64,000 nt of DNA from Maritimibacter sp. (GTDB taxonomy: Bacteria > Pseudomonadota > Alphaproteobacteria > Rhodobacterales > Rhodobacteraceae): assembly GCA_002701395.1 (NCBI GenBank), contig NZVC01000017.1:1-64000 (forward strand). The letters are read 5' to 3'. Made by a program: the position numbers and the translations under genes. Shown in pieces: positions 59,501 to 64,000 of the stretch. The notes below the pieces were generated by a model that saw only the letters and a list, made by a program, of their open reading frames with translations, made no database searches and was not told the origin of the DNA. Positions within the stretch are counted from its first letter, which is position 1, and each line of letters starts with the position of its first letter.

Positions 59501-60156
59501 GCCACAAGGCGAACCGATGGTTGGCGGACTTGGATCCGGCATCGCTATCGAACAGCGAGTTTCGGATCCTGTTCCACCTGTGCGATTGCCATAACCCAAG
59601 CGCCGGTTGCTACCCGTCGCAGGAGTACCTTTTGCGGGCGACCGGGGTCTCGAACGGCACCTTGAACAACGCGTTGAAGGCGATGGAGGGCCGGGGCCTC
59701 GTGCGCCGCGAACGACGGTTCGATGGGCGCACGAAGAAGCAGTTGAGCACGCTCTACGTCCTCGGCTTCGAACTGTCCGATCCGGAAGAGCCGTCTCCAG
59801 AAACTGGATACGGGCCGACTCCAGATATTGGAGACGGGCCGACTCCAAAAACTGGAGACGGAGCCGACTCCAAAAAAACGGCAATCCCGTCTCCAAAAAA
59901 TGGCCGATCCCGTCTCCAGCCCACTGGAGACGAACCTGTAAAGAACCAGAAAGGAACCAGGCGCGCGTTGCCGCCGGGCGGAAAAACGCTCGAGGGCGCA
60001 GCGCATTTCTGGGCAGCGAAGATCGCAGATCCCGAGGCGTACGTGCCGCCTTCTGCCGTCTCGCTGGCTTTGGCGGAGTTCATGCTGAGAGAGGGCTTGG
60101 TTGGCCGGGAGGCGCTGCGGCAACGTGGCATCGACCTGCCTGCCGTGCCCGCCTGA
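59497..60156 (+). CDS. Winged-helix replication-type protein (O-like)
   Basis: A 219-residue protein with an N-terminal winged helix typical of phage replication initiators: LSNSEFRILFHLCDCHNPSA, CYPSQEYLLRATGVSNGTLN, NALKAMEGRGLVRRERRFDG. The middle (about 90-145) is encoded by iterated DNA and reads GPTPDIGDGPTPKTGDG. The C-terminal part (AAHFWAAKIADPEAYVPPSA) may contact a helicase loader. As in lambda O, the candidate origin lies within its own gene. Confidence 0.75.
   Translation: MSHKANRWLADLDPASLSNSEFRILFHLCDCHNPSAGCYPSQEYLLRATGVSNGTLNNALKAMEGRGLVRRERRFDGRTKKQLSTLYVLGFELSDPEEPSPETGYGPTPDIGDGPTPKTGDGADSKKTAIPSPKNGRSRLQPTGDEPVKNQKGTRRALPPGGKTLEGAAHFWAAKIADPEAYVPPSAVSLALAEFMLREGLVGREALRQRGIDLPAVPA
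59793..59931. repeat. Iteron array, candidate phage replication origin
   Basis: G(T/A)CTCCA starts at 59793, 59817, 59841, 59866, 59889 and 59912, spacing 24, 24, 25, 23 and 23 bp. Four of the units face an inverted TGGA(G/T)AC, making dyads with 3-5-nt centres (for example GTCTCCAG/CTGGAGAC around 4 nt at 59912-59931). Units five and six have adjoining A-rich stretches. Confidence 0.8.
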
Positions 60157-60168
60157 CAGGAGGCGACG

Positions 60169-60762
60169 ATGACCGACGAGCAGACAGGCGTGGAAGAAAC
60201 GAAGCGAGGCAGGGTGCGCAGGCTGTTCTGCGACCCGATGGATGAGCTCGGGTTCCGAAGGCCGCCCCGAATGGACGACGAGACGTTCCGGGCCAAGCAG
60301 ACGCGCATGGTCGATGCGCTGACCTACATGAGCGATGACGGTCTGCGCACCCTGTTCGATTTCATGAAGTCGAAGGGACAGGGCAAGCAGCGCGACCAGT
60401 GGCCACCCCGGGCGATGATCTACGCCTACGCCGAGCTGATCGAGCCGTGCCCGATCGAGAAGATCCCGTCGATGCTGTCGTGGTTCCGGTCATCCGCCGG
60501 TGCCCGGGCGGCAGAGGATGACACGCTCGTCGAGACGTTCGAGTTCATCCAGAAGTACAAGAAACCACCAACGATGGATGGTGCCCAGGCAGCGATCCGG
60601 CGTCAGGCCGAGGAGCGCCGCCGGAATGTATCGATGGCCAGAAGCCGGGTTGATCGTGGGGTCGCGATGCCGGACGACGAGCAGCTGCTGGCTTGGCACG
60701 CCGACCGTGTCGCGGTGGTCAAGTCGATCATGAAGCCGGCTGACGCCGAGGAGCGGCGATGA
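60169..60762 (+). CDS. Phage protein of unknown function, replication region
   Basis: A 197-residue soluble protein. Between an acidic/basic N-terminus and a helical C-terminal tail (AAIRRQAEERRRNVSMARSR) is a core with PPRAMIYAYAELIEPCPIEK. AGGAGG precedes ATG 60169. Its place after the O-like gene would fit a helicase loader, but no ATPase motif is present, so this is only positional inference. Confidence 0.62.
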   Translation: MTDEQTGVEETKRGRVRRLFCDPMDELGFRRPPRMDDETFRAKQTRMVDALTYMSDDGLRTLFDFMKSKGQGKQRDQWPPRAMIYAYAELIEPCPIEKIPSMLSWFRSSAGARAAEDDTLVETFEFIQKYKKPPTMDGAQAAIRRQAEERRRNVSMARSRVDRGVAMPDDEQLLAWHADRVAVVKSIMKPADAEERR

Positions 60763-61394
60763 CCAGACACTGGCTCGAGATCGAGGTCGGGGACGTCGCA
60801 GAACCCGGCGATCGCGATGGCAAGGAGATCGTCGTACCGGGCCCGGCACGGTGGTATGCGCTGCGGTGCAGGCCGCAGAAGGAAGAGGCCGCGGAGCGGT
60901 GGCTTTCCCAGCGTGGTGTGTTTGCGTTTCATCCCGTCACGCGCCGCAAGGTGCGGGTCCGGGGCGTCTTGCGTCAGGTCTGCAGTCGCTACCTTCCCGG
61001 TTACGTCTTTGCGCGTTTCCCCGGCGATCCTTTGGCCTACCGCGTGCTTGGAAGCCCTTTCCTGAGCGATGCCCTTCGTAGGGCGGACGGCCAATGGGGA
61101 GTGCTGGGTGTGGCGAGCTTGCGTGCGTTGTATGGTATGCGCCGCGTAGATGAGGCAGCTGAGACTGCTCGTGCAAAGGCACGGAAGGCGGCGCGCGCAG
61201 CCCGACAGCTCCGGCCAGGCGGGCACGCGCTGTTCACCGGTGGTGTGTTTGCGGGCGCTCCTTGTCAGGTTGTTGAGGTCAACTCTGTTACTGGTGCGAA
61301 GGTCAGGTTGCAGCTGTATGGAAGAGAGACGATTGTGACCGCGTCCCCGGATGATCTAATTGGGCTCAGCGAAAATGCCGTTGACAAAGCGTGA
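60759..61394 (+). CDS. NusG-like transcription factor (NGN + KOW)
   Basis: A 211-residue NusG paralogue. The NGN domain is at about 28-100 (ARWYALRCRPQKEEAAERWL, FAFHPVTRRKVR, RYLPGYVFARF), followed by a linker helix and a KOW domain (HALFTGGVFAGAPCQVVEVN, then KVRLQLYGRET). NusG paralogues such as RfaH and LoaP modify RNA polymerase processivity. This copy lies immediately upstream of a promoter-plus-terminator leader, where lambdoid phages keep gene Q. It overlaps the previous gene by four bases. Confidence 0.85.
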   Translation: MTRHWLEIEVGDVAEPGDRDGKEIVVPGPARWYALRCRPQKEEAAERWLSQRGVFAFHPVTRRKVRVRGVLRQVCSRYLPGYVFARFPGDPLAYRVLGSPFLSDALRRADGQWGVLGVASLRALYGMRRVDEAAETARAKARKAARAARQLRPGGHALFTGGVFAGAPCQVVEVNSVTGAKVRLQLYGRETIVTASPDDLIGLSENAVDKA

Positions 61395-61410
61395 CGGCGT
61401 CGCCTAGCGT
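61381..61410 (+). promoter_or_regulatory. Candidate late promoter
   Basis: TTGACA (61381-61386) overlaps the end of the NusG-like gene; 18 bp later TAGCGT (61405-61410) is a weak -10 match. About 130 bp of leader with a CAGCA/TGCTG stem follows before the terminator at 61539. The whole 250-bp gap to the HNH gene holds no supported coding sequence. Confidence 0.5.
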
Positions 61411-61538
61411 CCGTCGCCATAGCCTCTGGCCGACTGGTCCCCGCGTATAGAGCGGCAGCACCACCGGCTGCTGGGCGGCGCGGATCGGTTGGAAACGCTC
61501 GATCTACCACGCCCGAAACTCGTCCTGACTCTCCCGAC

Positions 61539-61570
61539 AAGCCCCGCCATAGAGCGGGGTTTCGTCTTTT
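61539..61570 (+). terminator. Leader terminator before the packaging genes
   Basis: AAGCCCCGC pairs with GCGGGGTTT (one G-T pair) around a 6-nt loop, followed by CGTCTTTT. It lies between the candidate late promoter and the HNH gene, not at the end of an operon. Confidence 0.75.
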
Positions 61571-61644
61571 CTGGACTATGGGTGCGAGGTGGTCTCGCGA
61601 ACGTGGACGGTGAGGTGAGCGTGGGTCGACTGGCCGGAAGGGGA

Positions 61645-61992
61645 ATGCCGAGCAGGCTCAAGCCTGCAGCTGGTCGCCTACGCTCACCAGCCGAGGACGC
61701 GGCCAAGGAAGCGCCCGGTCGTCGGTCGCCAAGCTGGACACACACCGCGCGCTGGCAACGCCTCCGGCTTGAGATCCTCGAGCGAGACGGCTGGCTCTGT
61801 CAGGCCTGCGATCGGCCGCACATGCTGGTCGAAGGTCGACGGCATCCGGACAGCGCGGTGGTCGACCATCGCCGCCCGCATCGTGGCGACGAGGATCTGT
61901 TCTGGGATCGTCGGAACCTCTGGTCGGTCTGTAAGCGGTACCACGATCGGGTCAAGCAGTCGCTCGAGAAGGGCGGACGCCAGTCGAAGTGA
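61645..61992 (+). CDS. HNH endonuclease
   Basis: A 115-residue HNH nuclease of the kind found beside phage terminase genes. WQRLRLEILERDGWLCQACD carries the first zinc pair, VVDHRRPHRGDEDLFWDRRN the HNH core and SVCKRYHDRVKQ the last histidine; the second zinc pair is partly lost (CKRY instead of CKxC). ATG 61645 has a GGAAGGGG ribosome site; upstream in-frame starts lie on the terminator. These nucleases assist DNA packaging or cleavage at cos. Confidence 0.85.
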   Translation: MPSRLKPAAGRLRSPAEDAAKEAPGRRSPSWTHTARWQRLRLEILERDGWLCQACDRPHMLVEGRRHPDSAVVDHRRPHRGDEDLFWDRRNLWSVCKRYHDRVKQSLEKGGRQSK

Positions 61993-62070
61993 CGGCCCTG
62001 GGCAGGGGGAGGGGGGGTGCGATTTCCAGAATCGGCCCATTTTCCCAGACCCGCGCCCCCCTCACGCGCA

Positions 62071-62206
62071 GAATTTTTTTCCTGCCTTGGCGAAATTCGC
62101 CATAGGCAAAGCGCCCGCGAAAATGCGGCGAAAGGTAAGGTTATGAAAAAAGACGGAAAATCCGGGCTTTCCGCGATTTCCTCGGCTCCAGCCGGGAATT
62201 TTTTTC
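62071..62206. other. Direct repeats and palindrome before the methyltransferase gene
   Basis: GAATTTTTTTC occurs at 62071-62081 and again at 62196-62206, touching the methyltransferase ATG. Between them TGGCGAAATTCGCCA (62088-62102) is a perfect odd palindrome. The layout suggests a protein-binding control site for the methyltransferase gene. Confidence 0.5.
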
Positions 62207-62217
62207 ATGGCGGGTAA
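62143..62217 (+). CDS. 24-residue leader ORF overlapping the methyltransferase start
   Basis: ATG 62143 follows AAAGG by seven bases and opens a 24-codon frame (starts MKKDGKSG) that ends 11 bases inside the methyltransferase gene in another frame. The methyltransferase itself lacks a ribosome site, its ATG being preceded by seven T's, so it may depend on translation of this leader. Confidence 0.45.
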   Translation: MKKDGKSGLSAISSAPAGNFFHGG

Positions 62218-63523
62218 ATCTGCGCAGAGCTGGCCGGCGGGCGAGACCGTTCTCCGGAAGCGTGCCGAGCTGCGGGGATACGAGCAGAACAGTCGGACGC
62301 ACTCCGACGAGCAGATCGGCCAGATCGCGGCGTCGATCGGGGAGTGGGGATTTACCCAAGCGATCCTAATCGATGAGACCGGCATGGTGATCGCAGGGCA
62401 CGGCCGGCCCGCTGCGGCAGAGCGCCTGGGGCTCGATGAGGTGCCGTGCATGGTGGCCGTCGGTTGGACCGACGAGCAAAAGCGGGCCTATGTGATCGCA
62501 GACAACAAGCTGGCCGAGAACGCCGGTTGGGATGAGTCGATCCTGGCGGCCGAACTCGCCGCTCTCGAGGGCGCCGAGTTCTCGCTCGACCTTTTGGGCT
62601 TCGGCGAGGACGAGCTCGCTGATCTGCTGAACGTGGGCGAGGGCGGGCTGACGGATCCCGACGACGCTCCGGAGGCAAGTGATACGCTGGTGACGCAGCC
62701 GGGCGATGTCTGGCTTTTGGGCAATCATCGCCTTCGCTGCGGCGATTCCACCTCGGAGGCCGATGTTTCTGCGCTCCTGGAAGGCGTGAAGCCGCACTTG
62801 ATGGTCACGGACCCGCCTTACGGCGTGAACTATGACCCGTCCTGGCGCAAGCAGTTCGGCGGCGACACGGTCGCTGAAGGCAAGGTGCAAAACGACGACA
62901 ACGCCGACTGGACGGCCGCATGGCGCCTGTTCCCGGGGGACGTCGCCTACATCTGGCATGGCGCGTTGCACAACGTCGTCGTTGCCGAAAGCCTGAAGGA
63001 TGCGGGGTTCGGGGTCCGGGCCCAGATTGTCTGGGTGAAGACGCGCGCACCGATCTCGCGTGGCCACTACCACTGGCAGCACGAGCCTGCGTTCTATGCA
63101 GAGCGCGACGATGAGGGTCCGGAGGGTTGGCTGGTCGAGCAGGATGACCTGTCCTACGCGGTCCGGACCAGCAAGACGGCGAGTTGGCGCGGTGGTCGCA
63201 AACAGACGACCGTCTGGTTCATCGAGCACCTGAAGAACGACACCGGGCACGGAACGCAGAAGCCGGTCGAGTGCATGCGTCGACCGATGGTCAACAATTC
63301 GAGTCCCGGCCAGGCTATCTACGAGCCATTCTGCGGCTCCGGCTCGACGATCATCGCAGGCGAAATGGAGGGCCGGCACGTCTATGGGATGGAGCTCGAT
63401 CCGAAGTACTGCGACGTGATTGTTCGGCGCTGGCAGGCGTTCACCGGGAAGGTCGCGACGCTCGAGGCGTCTGGCGCCGCCTTCGAGGGCGTGGAGGCGG
63501 AGCGATGCAAAGCCGCGGCATGA
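62207..63523 (+). CDS. ParB-domain DNA methyltransferase fusion
   Basis: A 438-residue protein. The N-terminal ParB-like domain (about 15-100) has VIAGHGRPAAAERLGLDEVP. The C-terminal methyltransferase (about 165-420) has catalytic DPPYG at residues 202-206 and SAM-binding EPFCGSGSTIIAGEMEGR near 382, the beta-class order for N6-adenine or N4-cytosine. It is common next to phage terminase genes. It probably protects phage DNA or marks packaging sites; no cognate restriction enzyme is nearby. ATG 62207 gives the family-like start. Confidence 0.9.
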   Translation: MAGKSAQSWPAGETVLRKRAELRGYEQNSRTHSDEQIGQIAASIGEWGFTQAILIDETGMVIAGHGRPAAAERLGLDEVPCMVAVGWTDEQKRAYVIADNKLAENAGWDESILAAELAALEGAEFSLDLLGFGEDELADLLNVGEGGLTDPDDAPEASDTLVTQPGDVWLLGNHRLRCGDSTSEADVSALLEGVKPHLMVTDPPYGVNYDPSWRKQFGGDTVAEGKVQNDDNADWTAAWRLFPGDVAYIWHGALHNVVVAESLKDAGFGVRAQIVWVKTRAPISRGHYHWQHEPAFYAERDDEGPEGWLVEQDDLSYAVRTSKTASWRGGRKQTTVWFIEHLKNDTGHGTQKPVECMRRPMVNNSSPGQAIYEPFCGSGSTIIAGEMEGRHVYGMELDPKYCDVIVRRWQAFTGKVATLEASGAAFEGVEAERCKAAA

Positions 63524-63723
63524 GCGCAGTCGAGGCCGTCGCCAACGTGGCGGTCGGTTGGGCCGTCTCGATGGTCGTCACGGCGCTGGTCCTGCCAGCG
63601 TTCGGTCATGACGTCAGTGTGGGCGAGGCTGCCGGCATCTCGGTCGTGTTCACGATTGTGTCTCTGGTTCGGTCATTCGCATTGCGCCGGGTGTTCAACG
63701 GTTTGGCGGGACGGTCGAGGTGA
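63505..63723 (+). CDS. Small membrane protein (DUF7220-like)
   Basis: A 72-residue protein with two membrane segments (VANVAVGWAVSMVVTALVLP and AAGISVVFTIVSLVRSFALR) and a basic tail RRVFNGLAGRSR. I associate it with a small phage family found between methyltransferase and terminase genes. ATG 63505 has GGAGG seven bases upstream; ATG 63520 overlapping the methyltransferase stop is an alternative. A holin role is possible but not shown. Confidence 0.72.
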   Translation: MQSRGMSAVEAVANVAVGWAVSMVVTALVLPAFGHDVSVGEAAGISVVFTIVSLVRSFALRRVFNGLAGRSR

Positions 63724-64000
63724 CGGAGCGCCCGACAGCCCCGGATCGCTTGCAGGGACTCGCCCGCGAGGTGTGGGATGCGACCGTTGCGTCTATGCCG
63801 GTCGACCGGCATCTGACGCGCGCGGATCTGTTCGTCCTGGAGGGTGCTTGCCGTAATTTCGCGCGCTACCAGAGGATTGAGACGCAGATCGAGGATCTTT
63901 CGGCGAAGTCGGCGTTGGCCGGAGACTTCGCAAAGGGCAAAGAGGGACGCCTCGAGGTGTCGGTTCTTCGACAGCAGGCGAACGATGCCTTTGCCGAGTT
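63720..64000 (+). CDS. P27-like small terminase subunit, 5' part (cut by window end)
   Basis: The first 93 codons of a gene starting GTG 63720, overlapping the previous stop (GTGA). The visible part (LQGLAREVWDATVASMPVDR, HLTRADLFVLEGACRNFARY, then a helix QRIETQIEDL) follows the pattern of P27-family small terminases, which recognise phage DNA for packaging. The large terminase should follow outside the window. Confidence 0.68.
   Translation, partial: MTERPTAPDRLQGLAREVWDATVASMPVDRHLTRADLFVLEGACRNFARYQRIETQIEDLSAKSALAGDFAKGKEGRLEVSVLRQQANDAFAE

Larger units (their letters stand above)
53648..64000. mobile_element. Prophage / integrative element (left end; continues past the window)
   Basis: Bounded by the tRNA-Thr fragment on the left and running past 64000. 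It holds integrase, excisionase-like, repressor/Cro, early regulators, replication, NusG-like, HNH, methyltransferase and small terminase genes in temperate phage order. Head and tail genes would lie outside the window. Confidence 0.85.

Noticed and set aside
59793-59931. CRISPR array
   Set aside because: The 24-bp spacing has no unique spacers of CRISPR size, the units are dyads within an open reading frame, and no cas gene is present.
61489-61644. Earlier start for the HNH nuclease
   Set aside because: The extension crosses the leader terminator; ATG 61645 has its own ribosome site and the HNH domain is complete from there.

Overview
The window is a high-GC chromosomal segment of an alphaproteobacterium, most likely a Rhodobacteraceae member of the Roseobacter group. 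This rests on gene content and style: a Hint-domain protein beside a sulfotransferase, MerR regulators beside fatty-acid degradation genes, an FrcBCA-like sugar importer next to an alpha-glucosidase, a bacteriophytochrome with its heme oxygenase, many ATGA/TGATG start-stop overlaps, and a dispersed intergenic repeat I associate with this family. No rRNA, CRISPR array or insertion sequence was seen. Genus cannot be settled from the sequence alone.

Layout. 0-9.4 kb: ffh, an SLC13/RCK_C permease, a methyltransferase-glycosyltransferase pair, a LysR regulator, an acyl-CoA synthetase, a sulfotransferase and a Hint-domain protein. 9.5-18 kb: a beta-oxidation block on the minus strand (fadB-like, fadA-like, GST, two acyl-CoA dehydrogenases, two MerR regulators). 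18.4-26 kb: two hotdog thioesterases with a MATE exporter, an arsC-like/pyrD/DUF952 operon, an Hsp70-like protein and minCDE. 26-35.4 kb: GST plus a secreted 18-repeat MORN protein, nadE, an alpha/beta-hydrolase-like protein, wrbA, a PfkB kinase, a minimal zinc protease, a DUF1801 protein and gltX. 35.4-40 kb: alpha-glucosidase with a CUT2 sugar importer. 40.2-44 kb: tRNA-Ala(CGC), a small membrane protein, heme oxygenase and an HWE-kinase bacteriophytochrome with a fused receiver. 44.2-50.2 kb: a FadR/GntR regulator behind evenly spaced TGTCnGACA operators, a PLP-dependent C-S lyase and a complete CUT1 ABC importer.

50.2-53.6 kb is the most unusual chromosomal part. Three paralogous cassettes each carry a shared leader motif, a tiny upstream ORF whose stop overlaps the next start by one base, a 67-residue protein with a near-invariant C-terminal half, and two RNA hairpins. 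Some stems show compensatory base changes between copies. In two cassettes the tiny ORF encodes a 25-residue hydrophobic peptide; in the third it encodes an unrelated hydrophilic one. An RTX protein gene lies between copies two and three. I do not recognise this family.

53.65 kb to the end is a prophage or other integrative element that starts at a 3' fragment of tRNA-Thr(GGT) and runs off the window. It has a tyrosine integrase, an overlapping excisionase-like protein, a divergent repressor/Cro switch around a long inverted repeat, an HdeA-like secreted cargo protein, small early regulators, a ParB-like protein and a triple-repeat DNA-binding protein. These are followed by a winged-helix replication-type protein whose gene contains six ~24-bp iterons (a likely origin), a NusG-like protein directly upstream of a promoter-terminator leader (possible late-gene antitermination), an HNH nuclease, a ParB-methyltransferase fusion, a small membrane protein and the start of a P27-like small terminase gene. 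The order early genes, replication, antiterminator, packaging matches a temperate tailed phage.
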